A stretch of DNA of 64,000 bases from Lasiosphaeris hirsuta (Eukaryota > Ascomycota > Sordariomycetes > Sordariales > Lasiosphaeriaceae), in the NCBI GenBank assembly GCA_030549175.1, contig JAUKUA010000005.1:2666001-2730000 (forward strand), read 5' to 3'. This document shows positions 22,391 to 32,704 of the stretch, in pieces (positions within the stretch are counted from its first letter, which is position 1; each line of letters opens with the position of its first letter). Below the pieces are notes generated by a model. That model made no database searches. It was not told the origin of the DNA and saw only the letters and a program-made list of their open reading frames with translations. The translations under genes and the position numbers were made by a program.

Positions 22391-23900
22391 TCTTCTGGCA
22401 CTGGCTCCCCAGGCAATTATTATTAGAACGCGTGTGGGCGCGGACGGGGGACGGAAAAGGGGGCCGGCGGGCGGCCGTCGCTAGCGACTGCTGAGGTGCT
22501 GCGTGGTGCTGGGCGCTGGGTGTTGCGACAGGAGCAAGAGCGACACCTGGGAGCTGCACTGGGGCCGCTCTTGGGGGGATCGGCTGTTAGACTGGAGGGT
22601 CCAGAGGTGCTGACGGAGGAGTAATTGGAGAAGGGAGAGAGGCAGGTGCGCGAGGGCAGGGCGCAAAGACCGCAAAGACCGCAAAAAGGCGCAAACCCGC
22701 AACCCGGACCGCAACCGTAACCGGCCTAGAAACTAGAACGGGCGAGCTGGAGCTGGAGCTGGGAACCGGGAAAGCTCCTGGAGGCGAGGTGCCTGGCGCG
22801 CGAACCTGACGAGTAACGAGCAACTAACGGGGAGGCGGCGCAGGGGATAGAAGCACGAGCAAGGAGCAAGGAAGCCCTCAGTGCCAGTCGCGCAGTCGTG
22901 CAGTGAAGTGGGCGTGCAGTCGGCGGGCTGGCAGGCAGGGCAGGGACGGGATGGACAAGTCGCGAGCGCAACGGCAGCGAACGATGGGGCGCTGCTCACT
23001 GCTGCTGCTCACTGCTCACTGCTTCTCTTCTCGCGCCTCTCGATAGGAGGAGCAGAAGGGGCAGCCAGCAGACGAGCAACTGGCAGGGGGGGAAAAAATC
23101 CCCCAAAAAAAATCGCAACTAATTATTACTGCCTTTGGCGTGCCAGAGAGGGATGAGAGGGATAAGACGGGAAGCGCAACCCACGAGCGGGATCGCATAG
23201 GGAATGGAATCGTCTGCAAAATCCCAATCGAATCCCAACCCCAATGCGCCCCTCACGGCCTGCAGACAAGCGGATCCAATGGATTGGTTGGTTGAACAGT
23301 CCAGGCAGGGGACAGGAGGGGACTGGAGGAGACAGGGGGCGTCTGCTGTCTCGCTGCTCTCTCGCGGGGCTGTGCTCCCCACTAGAGGCTTGCGGGCTGG
23401 CTGCGCTTGACTTCTTTGCTCAAAGCTGTCTTCGTGCGTCGTCTCGTTTCTCGTTTCTCGTTTCTGTCTGGCCTTGCTCTTCCTCCTTCCTCTGCGCTTC
23501 TAGGCTGTTGCGCTGCCTGAGCTGGCCTCGAAACCTGGAACGTGCAGTTGCGCAGTCGCTGAGATATGCCAGATGCGGCAAGCTCTCTTCAGCAGCGATG
23601 CCTGCCAAGCCCGTCGTGGGCTGCGGCTGGGCCTGGCCTGATGCGAATGATGCGGATGATGGCGGGGGGGAGACAAAGAACCTTGTTGTGGAACCCCCTT
23701 CTTCAACCCATCGCCCGTCGAGTCGACCGCCTTGGCTTGGGTTGAGCGGTATCTCGATTGGAGTCGGCGTTGGCCGTATGCACGAATGGCTGATGAACAG
23801 ATACCGCGGCGTGATGCAGATGGAAGGTTGAGGTGAGCATTCGACCCTCCAAGATGTTGCCGTCGTGCCGCCCGCAATGCAGCCTCGGAGTATTGCTTGA
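22391..23900. other. Probable long leader and promoter of the Q-rich gene
   Basis: No gene is seen. The sequence is G/A-rich on the + strand, hence C/T-rich on the coding strand, with short repeats such as CGCAAAGAC near 22668 and GCTGCTCACT near 22990. This is typical of long fungal 5' leaders. Confidence 0.45.
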
Positions 23901-26900
23901 TTTTGCGCCTTGATGGACCCTGCTATTAAACACCTCCTAGTTCCTAATAATCGTCTCTGAATACCTTATCTGAGAGGAGCCTGCTTACCTTTGTTATCGT
24001 CCACAACTCGTAGCCCGCTAACAGTTCCGCTCTACGCAATACCCGTATTGCTCATCTCAACTTGCTATCGAGGGTTTCTGTATAGTCTTTGTCTAGGGTA
24101 GGCAAAGAGTATGCCTCTCACTATATGCTATGCGGGTCCCTCCGAGCATGACTAAAATAAGCACATAAACACAATCTCGGGTCGATCTCTGTTACCTTCC
24201 GTCTACCAGTCATAGGAACCTGCTACGTACCCCCCAACTGCGTACGGAGTAGCTGTATTCTGGCTGTTTGACTGGTATGGCAGTTTTTGGGACCCAGGCC
24301 AAACACCCACATTGCGCCGCAATAAACGGCGATAGGGTACTTAGTATCTCCGCCTCAGGGAAATATCCTTGGGCATGAGTTGGCGGTTGGGTATCCAAAT
24401 CCGACTGAGTTTGCCGTGGTTGCGATCCTCGACATTGTTCCACTGCATCGTCCCAAGCCTGATTATTAGCGGCAGGATCCTGAAATTCTTGGTCGATCAA
24501 CTTGAAGTCGCGGGCCAGACACCCATGGAGAACAAACCCATGCATAAAGATGTCACCCACGGCGTTGAGGACGGTATAGTAACATTGGCAGCCGGTTTGC
24601 AAAATACCCAAGCCGATAGTATCTAGGGCTAGAGGGCAGGCAATGGAAGTCTGCCAGTGCTAGTCTACACTACACCAAGTGTCGACACTATGTGGGAGCG
24701 GAACTGGCCCCGCAGATCTCACCAACGACCGAACAGTGGGGGAAGCTGGACTCCAGGCACTTGCTGCGCATCGCCAAGGTGGGTCTACCGTTGAGCTTGT
24801 GCTCTTCGGCCTGTCGCGTCTAATAATAGCAGCGGCTAAGGTAGGTAGTTGAGTTACGAGTACCCTTACCAGGATCATTTAACGCACCCGATCCGAGCGC
24901 GTGAACGGCGGTGGCAAGTGCTGAGAACCGGAGCCGCCTGGCTCGGCCTTCACCTATCCCGCCCGGGACGACCTTGCCTTTTTGGATGGCCTTCGAGTAA
25001 TAGCCATGCAACATCTCGTGAGCGTTCCACGGTGTGGGGGGATTGCATGACAGTGTGGCTTGAAGACAATAGTCTTTATGCAATCGAAACCGGCCAGCTT
25101 CTGACTTTCTGACACCAACTGCTGCATCATCATCACCACCAGATCAGGCCTGGCCTCTCTCTGTCCGTTCCTGGATGTCTCTTCCTCCCATATCAGCCGG
25201 GCTGAGAGCCGACGAAGTCGCGAGTCCGAGACCCCGACGTGCAGCCCACCAGACGAGGCAAGAGGCCGGTCTTTCAGCTACCTTGTTTCAGCAAGCCGGT
25301 GCCTGGTAGCGCTCCCCAAGGGTCTTCTTCTCGAATCGATGTCATGCAGTATCTCCCCACAGCTGCGTTCGTGACTCAGCGCAAAGAACCTTAAGTTCAG
25401 CTCCATCGACTGATCGGCCGGGGCGCACTCGGAATATTGGCATATGATCAGTTGAGGTCGACAACTCATACCTCGCTCTGCCATGGCTTCTATACCCCAG
25501 ACCGCTCTTCTTTCCCACCGGCTGCGCCTCAGGCCCGGCACAAGTGAGCATCTCAAGTACGAGGTTCAGCTCGACCTGAATCCTGAATTCCTCGGCTTCG
25601 TTGGGGTGCACATGCTTGTTTTCGCATCGAGTGTAAACAGCTGGGCTGGAACCAAGTGGCAAGTAGTATGCTGGTGCCTGGCCTGAGTTCTGGGTTGGCT
25701 TCATCCGCTCGACTTGGCAACCCGGACCGGACCCGTCGGTGTCATGAAAGCTGGCCGGGCATGAGACTTTGTCGGCTAGGAATCATATGGTTCACCAAAG
25801 GCCTGAAACAATATTCACCAGGCCGAACTCGGATACTAGCCGATGAGAAAGTTCCATCAGCAGGGCCTCGCTGAAAAGGGTAGCAAAGAGTTGCCGAGGC
25901 ATGGCTTCCGAGATCTTGGCCCACGAAGACTCTCCGCGAAGATAAGAGCTGTGGGCAGGCTAGTAGAGCCACCACAACGGCAAGACTTGGGACGGGGTAA
26001 AAACAGATGTTACATCCGCACCTTGAAGAGGTGATACTCAGATCAGAGGCCGATGAGGTTCAATGTGTCATCGCCCACGAGGAACTGCAGACGATAGAGG
26101 GCTCATCATGTGAACAGACAACTAGTATCGTGAAGGATCGGCGAGTTTCGGAGCGGAGCCCTTCGAAATCCAAGGGGAGTATGTCCGCCGCTCATGCCAC
26201 CAGCGCTTATATCAATAAACTATACCTGTTAGTCTTGTTGGGGCGATGCGGGTAGGCAACAGGTACTCACGTCTATATCATCCACTATCGTCATATAGCT
26301 TGGCTTTGGGAACCGAAGCCATGGGACTGCGCCGTAACCGGGGGAAGGATCGGGCTCATGGGAACTCGGAAAAGCCGGCCGGGCAGGCCCAAGCGAGCTC
26401 TAGGCCTGGCCTGGGATATTGTTTCTTCGATTCGCCGTCCTTGAAGCATAAGCATATGGAGTCAGGGGGTTTCGTACACAGCCACCTATTTGCCATTTCG
26501 AAGACTCCCCGAGTATAATAGGAGAGAACTGGGATACTGCCGGTGAACTTCCGTTTCGGTGGGGAGAGTGTTTACTCTGCTCTTCCTCACGTGGGTTACG
26601 TCACGTCGCCGAAAGTCTGGTTTCGCTCGCTCCTGCCACATCAAATCCATATGGGTCGAACAGCATATCTACTGTCGGCCCGGTGTGCCCTCTTCTTCAA
26701 TGTTACCCGAAATTTCACCGCCATTCTGCGATCTCGATTTCGGTGTTGCGTGAGGTGAGAAATATGCGACCCGTTGCTTGGCCCTCGAGCTTGACCTTTG
26801 GGTATGGGGCTGAAATTGGCAACCGATAATATTTTGCTGATTTGCCGATGGCGCAGGCGCTTCCAGGTTACGAAACAGCCCAAGAACGCAAAGCGCGTCT

Positions 26901-27719
26901 CACAAGGCGTGTCTCTGGAGACGATCAGCATGGTCGGGAAGGAAGTCGATTGGTCCAAAGTGGAAATAGCCAAGGGGCAAACCTCCCTTCGCGACTTCCC
27001 TCGACAGCAAAGGATTCCACTTCACAGTGAAATTTACAAATGTACCCCTTTGGCCAATTTGGACAGGCCTATTACACAAGACCGCGTGGATACTATTTGA
27101 TGCCATGATACTGCAACCGTCGGTCCCGTGCTACACTGGAATAAGCAAAGCGAAGGGATGAAGTAGATTGCATCGCCGAGCAAAGGCAGCAGCAGTGCTA
27201 CGGGCCCGCAGAAACAAACTTGCCTCACCAAGCAGACGATCATGTGGATATTATGACTGGGATCTGGAATGACGTCTCTATAATACTAGTACAATGCGAT
27301 CCCAGAGAACTCGAATGTTCTTTGTTCCTCGTCCTCCGCATGCCTGACACTAGTTTATTGTCGTCCATTTGGGTTGAAAGGGTTAACTCCAGGCTCTACC
27401 AAGCATACACGCCAAAACATTTACTGCAGCTGCATTCCTTTAATCGCATATGTCTTGCTAAGGCGCCTATTATTTCCTGCGCTCTGCCCTTCCCATATCC
27501 ACCAGCGGGTGCAACCTCTGCCCTGCAACAGGCCTCGCGGATGATATCTCGCTTGCTGCCCCTTCCCACACTGACTCACCTCACCTCCTGGCCCGACGAA
27601 GTTTGACTGGACTTTACCAGCAGCCTAATCCACCACCGTCTCTTTGCCAGCCAGGTATCAGAGGCGCCTCACATCCCACCGCCACCAGTACACTTCACCT
27701 CGCGGACACATCATCTACT
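23901..27719. other. Gene-poor stretch with lower GC by eye
   Basis: About 3.8 kb with no frame I can assign. GC looks close to 50 percent, lower than the flanking leaders, and longer frames are rare. A minus-strand frame at 24210-24611 is the longest with mixed composition, but it has no recognisable motif. I saw no terminal repeats, transposase motif or strong TA bias that would prove a decayed transposon. Confidence 0.4.
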
Positions 27720-28441
27720 ATGATGTGGCTTCCCACGCTTTTTTTGGGAGTTTTAATACTTCCCCTGGCCAGTGTCCTGGCCTCCCCCTCGCAAAGTCAT
27801 GTTTCGAAACTATTGAGCGAGCTGGACAGCCGGGTCATGGTCACGGCTCTCGCCCAATTCAACTTCGAGCCATACGAGCTCACAGACTTCTGTGTGGACT
27901 GTGTGCGCTCCAACACAACGGCCGACTACTCATGTGGACTTGAGTGTAAGTAATGGATTAAGCCCCGCTTCGAGAAACATACCAGTTGACTGAAGCCGAC
28001 GAAACCACCAGTTGACTGGCACGACCCCAACTCAGTGAGAGAGAACAACGTTACATCATGCCACTGCAACTCCACCTGGAGATGGGATGGGATCTCCAGC
28101 ATAGGAGGTGATGATAACCCTATGGAACAACCGTATCTGCCCTGTTGGCAGGATGATCTCTCGTTCTTCGCAATGAGAATGGTTGGCTTCATGAACCCAG
28201 GGAATATCTCGATACAGCTGTCCCATCACTATCGGGACGACGAGTGAGTGACTCTCAATCCCAGGGAGGGCTACCCGCGTTGACTGACATGACTTCAAGG
28301 AACTTCACTGAGCCGTGGGTTTGGCCCACGACTTTCGCGATGCCCACCATTCTGTTGCCGGAGGGAGAGCAGAGTGAGAAGAGGATATCGCGGTATTCAA
28401 AAGGTCCCATTAATGCCACGGTTGTTGGTCTCACTGACTGA
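27720..28441 (+). CDS. Small secreted glycoprotein, unknown function
   Basis: Three exons, 27720-27945, 28012-28243 and 28300-28441, give about 199 aa. It starts MMWLPTLFLGVLILPLASVL, a clear signal peptide with a likely cleavage after ASVLA. The mature part has several cysteines (FCVDCV, SCGLE, SCHCNS, PCWQD) and six N-glycosylation sequons (NTT, NVT, NST, NIS, NFT, NAT). Splices give CGLEFDWHDPNSV and RDDENFTEPWVWP in frame. I do not recognise a family. Size, signal peptide, cysteines and isolated position next to a gene-poor stretch are what one sees in species-restricted secreted proteins, including effectors or cell-wall proteins; this is inference. The first intron contains a duplicated acceptor (see findings). 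There is no obvious GPI or membrane anchor at the C-terminus (ATVVGLTD). Confidence 0.72.
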
Positions 28442-28991
28442 GAGGCCCACACTGCTCGGTGGCTGTGAGGTAGAGCGCTCTCCTAAGATGGGCTTGGCTC
28501 ACAGGAACACATCTTGCGTATTGGGAGTGAGAAACAGTGGCGTTTGGCTGAGCAGTTGGCCCGGAAAGTGCGGAAAACTTTGCGTCTAATTACCGATCAG
28601 AATCATCGACATCATGGAGGATCATTATACTTGGAGGGTCATACCTAAACACATACATGGTCAGCCCGTAATTCCTTTTTAGCGAGCAGCGAAGTTAGTA
28701 AGCAACACACTAATACAAAACCACATTTGCATATGGCTTCCACAGTCTCGGTAGAGACACTGCTAGATATTAGGAACCTTTACAACTCAAGTGGGCCAGA
28801 ACAAGCCCAGTCTGCCTTGTTCAGGGACTCTTGACATCCTTCTGATGCAGGGGGCTAGCAAATTGAACATTGACAGTCACCACCTCTAAATATTTTGTTT
28901 TCCTTATGTACAGTGTTTCAACGAGTGGGCATTGCCCTCATTCTCAACGTACCACCGCACCCATGAACCAAGTCCGTCTACGGAACTGGGT
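28442..28991. other. Convergent intergenic region
   Basis: 550 bp between the small secreted protein gene (+) and NDUFS6 (-). No gene is seen. A GGTAGAGCG word near 28470 resembles a tRNA D-arm but has no matching T-arm or acceptor stem. Confidence 0.45.
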
Positions 28992-29634
28992 CTAGAGAGG
29001 GTACGAGGTCTCAGGCAGTGATTCGAGGTGTTTCCGGTGATGCTCATTTGCCTGTACACATGTAAAATCAGTGGGCGTCCCCGGTTATCGCCCCCAATGG
29101 ATTGAAACATACAAAAGGCAGACCGCAATAGTTGCAGGTGCAGATCTCGGCTTTGTCCGTGTTGATAAAGATCCTAGGATGGCCGGCGGGGCCACCACCG
29201 CCGTCGCACGCGACTACGCGGTCGTGTGTCCAGTGTACCGGCTGCTTGTGGATGAGTTCAATGGCAGCATACGGCCGCGGCTAGTACAGAGGGTCTCGTG
29301 TTAGCTTGTCTGTCTTGTCCGCTCCCTGATCTCGCTGGAGTGTGTTGCCCACCTGGAGCTCGTAGTCGGTCTGTTCAAAGCGTGGGCCCGTCATGGCCTT
29401 GGAGCGAGGCTGCTGGCTTCGTGACCAGATATCGGCGCGGTTCGGGGCCTGCTCGACAGAGATGGGGACTGGCTCCTCGGGGACGACGGGAGCTGTCGAC
29501 GTCGTCTTGGCCGTGGCTGCCGCCTCCAATTGGCGGGCCGTCGTGGCAAAGGATCGCTGTGCGAGCGCACATTGGCGCAACAGCCTGTGAGCTGCCCGCA
29601 ATTGTGAGGCGTACATGGCGGGAGTGCGGAGCAT
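28992..29634 (-). CDS. NDUFS6: Mitochondrial complex I zinc subunit (NDUFS6 type)
   Basis: Accessory Zn-binding subunit in the peripheral arm of NADH:ubiquinone oxidoreductase. Three exons, 29353-29634, 29113-29280 and 28992-29051, give about 169 aa. The N-terminus (MLRTPAMYASQLRAAHRLLR) is basic and Ser/Ala-rich, as in a mitochondrial presequence. Family signatures are NRADIWSRSQQPRSKAMTGP, then across the first splice FEQTDYELQ/PRPYAAIELI, then WTHDRVVACDGGGGPAGHP and INTDKAEICTCNYCGLPF. The Zn ligands are expected to be the Cys of ACDGG, the His of AGHP and the two Cys of CNYC; all are present. The last exon encodes only ANEHHRKHLESLPETSYPL, so the frame-only reading misses both the Zn site and the end. 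A second ATG at codon 7 is a possible start. Confidence 0.95.
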
Positions 29635-29973
29635 AGAGGGGGCCGGCAGCTCGAGCTTCGTTTCGGCGGAGGGAAAGCGTCAATTGAAGTCGAGCTTCGA
29701 TGCTTGTGATGCCGGTTAATTCTCGGCAGGGGCCAAATGCGGCTGAATGCGGAACCTTCCTTGCTAAAGCACCATGGTCTGTGCTTTATAGGCGACTTCG
29801 AAAGGATATGGGTCCGTTGGCTTACCAAAACTTTTTCTGTAAAGTCCATCAGTAACGTCGCTTTGCGCCGCACCACTATTTTACGAAGCTGTATTTTGTA
29901 GCACAAGCAGCGTGAAGCAGCAAGATCTAGTAGCTACTAACACAACAGGTCACGTCCTCACAAGTCGCACATT
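29635..29973. promoter_or_regulatory. Divergent promoter of NDUFS6 and the Mpp6-like gene
   Basis: Only 339 bp separate two outward start codons, so the two genes likely share a bidirectional promoter. No specific factor site is obvious by eye. Confidence 0.55.
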
Positions 29974-30924
29974 ATGGCGCCCGCGACCACAGCCCAACCG
30001 CCCGCCATGGCGAAGGTGTCGACGCCAAAGACGATGTCGTCTCGCCTGATGACGATGAAGTTCATGCAGAGAGGAGCAGCAGCCGCCGCCGCTACCTCAG
30101 AAGTCAGCTCCCCCGCCACCCCGCAGACCGATGAAGAGAGCTCAGCTGCGAAGCGCCGGAAGACCGCCCATAAATCCGCACCTGGAACACCAGCAACACC
30201 GCTCTACGACCAAAAGGCACTGAAGACGGCTCTGGAAGAGGAGGAGCAGAAGAGACTGGCTGCGATAGAGAAGCGCGCTGCCGAACTTGGAGATTCTCAC
30301 TGGGTTCTCGGCGGTATTGCCGCTACGCCCAAAACCTGGCCGCGACAGCCCTTGAATGTTGTTCAAGTTGGTTTCGCCCAGATCGACTATTCCACTGTGC
30401 CTAGCAACTCTGAAGATGCCCCAGAGACTGTTGAGCTGTCTGTCAAGGCTCGCTTCTACCAGTTCAACATGGAGAAGAATAAAACCAAGGCATGTGCGGC
30501 TGGAGACGATGGATGGCGGAATTCTGAACCCAATACTGACGCGGCTAACCTACAGAAACAGAAACAGAAACAGGAAGACAAAAAAGACTTGAGCAGCAGC
30601 GACTCTGACTCCTCTGATGAGGAGGAAGGAGAGGTGCCTCCAGTTGGCTCAGATTGTACCGGGGAGCGCGCTGCGAGTGCTGTCACGCCACTCAAGCGGA
30701 CAAAGTCCAACGCTAGCATATCCACAAGACAAAAAGAGGAGCGGGTGAAAGCTCAGCAGCTGGCTGGCAAGAGGCGGAAGAAGGATATCAAGCTGAACAC
30801 ACTGACCTCGATATCTGCGGCAGGCCCACAGGGATTCCAGAAACCCTCTCCGGCTTTTTCCTGCCACGTCTGTGGGAAGATGGGTCACAAAGCTGCCGAC
30901 TGCCCGAGCAGGAAACAGCGCTGA
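29974..30924 (+). CDS. mpp6: Mpp6-like nuclear exosome cofactor with zinc knuckle
   Basis: Single exon, 316 aa. Residues 23-34, SRLMTMKFMQRG, match the hallmark of the MPP6 family (human NLLRMKFMQRG), small RNA-binding cofactors that attach Rrp6/Mtr4 to the nuclear exosome. The nearby EEEEQKRLAAIEKRAAELGD followed by SHWVL also parallels the family's EEE..EEHWYL segment. The rest is hydrophilic with an acidic patch (SSSDSDSSDEEEGE) and basic nuclear-type patches (AKRRKTAHK, GKRRKKDIK). The C-terminus is a CCHC zinc knuckle, C297-X2-C300-X4-H305-X4-C310, ending PSRKQR. Metazoan and budding-yeast Mpp6 have no such knuckle, whereas the TRAMP subunits Air1/2 do, so this protein combines features of two exosome cofactors. 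The role is inferred from the two motifs. Confidence 0.82.
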   Translation: MAPATTAQPPAMAKVSTPKTMSSRLMTMKFMQRGAAAAAATSEVSSPATPQTDEESSAAKRRKTAHKSAPGTPATPLYDQKALKTALEEEEQKRLAAIEKRAAELGDSHWVLGGIAATPKTWPRQPLNVVQVGFAQIDYSTVPSNSEDAPETVELSVKARFYQFNMEKNKTKACAAGDDGWRNSEPNTDAANLQKQKQKQEDKKDLSSSDSDSSDEEEGEVPPVGSDCTGERAASAVTPLKRTKSNASISTRQKEERVKAQQLAGKRRKKDIKLNTLTSISAAGPQGFQKPSPAFSCHVCGKMGHKAADCPSRKQR

Positions 30925-32676
30925 TGAGAAGTGTGGACGGTCCGTGTTCGTGTCGTCCCGCCCTCATCGGTGTCCCTCGCTGGCTGTGTCCATCCATGTC
31001 CCGTTCTTTGCCCACTTTTTCTCTCGTTGCTATGCTTTCCCAGGGACGATTCATTATAGGTATCAATGCATATCAGTCTGGTTTCGTCTTGGCTTCAGGT
31101 ATGAGCCCGTCACAAGTCATGGACTGGTTCTCCCAAAAACATCGACTCTAAGTGCGGGCGAGCGTCCATGTCGCCTGGCCCGCCTCCTGAGATCCGGGGA
31201 ACGGCACGGTGGCGGATGAGCTACTCAAAATGGCTCCTTGCCTCTAAGGCTCCCTTTTCGCGTTTCTAAGCTTCACTCCCCTGCAAGCTTCTACCTGCAT
31301 GAATGCCTCCGGCTCGATCTTGCAAACAAATAGTCCCATGCTACGGAGGTGTATAGAAAGGGCCGAAAACAAAGAAGCGATAGATGGGGTAGCGAGCATC
31401 GGGAGGCAACGTATGACGAAGGAGGTGCAGGAGGACGGCCCAAAGGAGAAAGGGTGCACACCACACCCCCTTTCCACACATACCTCGTCTAGACTACCAT
31501 GGGTGAGATGTTACAGGTACTCTCGAGCCATCCGGCTGGGGGCAAGCGAAGGGTGCCGCTCTCTACCACTTGCTGTTGCAAAATATAAGGGAGGGCTACT
31601 ACGGCCATTACTACGTCGACATGCATTGTCTAGGGTGGAAGGGGGTGTACCCAAGGTGAAGGGGGGAGGCAAACGGGTTAGCACAAGAATGGGTTGGTAG
31701 AGAATCTTATACCAGGGAAGTCAGGCAGAAACGGCTGCATAAAGGCCCGCCCGGCCGGTCCTTTTGCCGCCGCCCCAGAAACCACGGATGGGTACATATG
31801 ACTACTCTGGTGGTGGTGACGGTGGTAGTAGTGGCAGCGGTTGGTGGTGGCTGGCAGTATTCTACTTCGTTTCGTTCTTTTATACAGCAAAAGGGTGTTG
31901 TGGGTTTCACACACTCCGCTCAGCCGTGCCGTCCCTTCTCTCTTGACCCGGGTAAAGTCTGTGAACACGGCTGCGAGGACTTGTCTACCAAGGGGTTTTT
32001 CTTTTTCCTCCCACCGTAGAGGTTCCCGCCTCATGTGAACGTTATGGTTATTTCTATTTTGCTCCTTCTTTCCCTCTTTCCCTCTGTGGACTGGTGCAGA
32101 GCTCCCTAGGTGAATGAATTGGGACAGTGGTGGTTATTTGGGCGGGAGGCTGGCAAAACCTACCACACCGGTGTAGACATATCCAAGGGAAGATGTGGTA
32201 TTCTTTTTTCCTTTCGGGATGCACCCGTGGAAGCTTCCACTGCTAGGCTTCTCTTCATTCAATGTCGGCCCGCCGATGAACCCCGGAAGTGCAGTGTGTC
32301 TTGTATTCTCGGTCATAACCAGGGGGCGGACTGGTGCCTTTGCTGGTGATCTTTATTCTCTCTTGCCTCTGAATCCTCTTCGTCTCCTCTGGGGCAAAAA
32401 ACAATGTCTACTCTTACTACATCATACTGTCACCACTGATACGCAGTGTGCCGCGCCCATGTGATTTTGATGAAGGATGGATACCCGTATGCATGGACAT
32501 ATTATAATCAAGACCGGCCGACCAAGCGGCCTGCCTTACCTGTCTGTGTCTTTGTCCGTATGTGCTAGTATATCTAGGCATTCCTCTCCGATCGGCTGCT
32601 GCAGTGGCAGGGTATGGAGAGCAGGGCAGAGCAAAAGGCCAACGCGCATGAACCCGGGGCTACCGTCCTTGCGCTC

Positions 32677-32704
32677 GGCAATACTTGGACGGCAATACTT
32701 GGAC
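32677..32704. repeat. Tandem 14-mer, 2 copies
   Basis: The unit GGCAATACTTGGAC occurs twice back to back, followed by the start of a third (GGCA). Confidence 0.85.

Noticed and set aside
24210..24611. 133-codon minus-strand frame in the gene-poor stretch
   Set aside because: Mixed composition but no signal peptide, domain or supporting splice sites; too weak to call a gene.
28466..28500. tRNA-like word GGTAGAGCGCTCTCC
   Set aside because: No GGTTCGA-type T-arm and no pairing acceptor stem at the expected distance.
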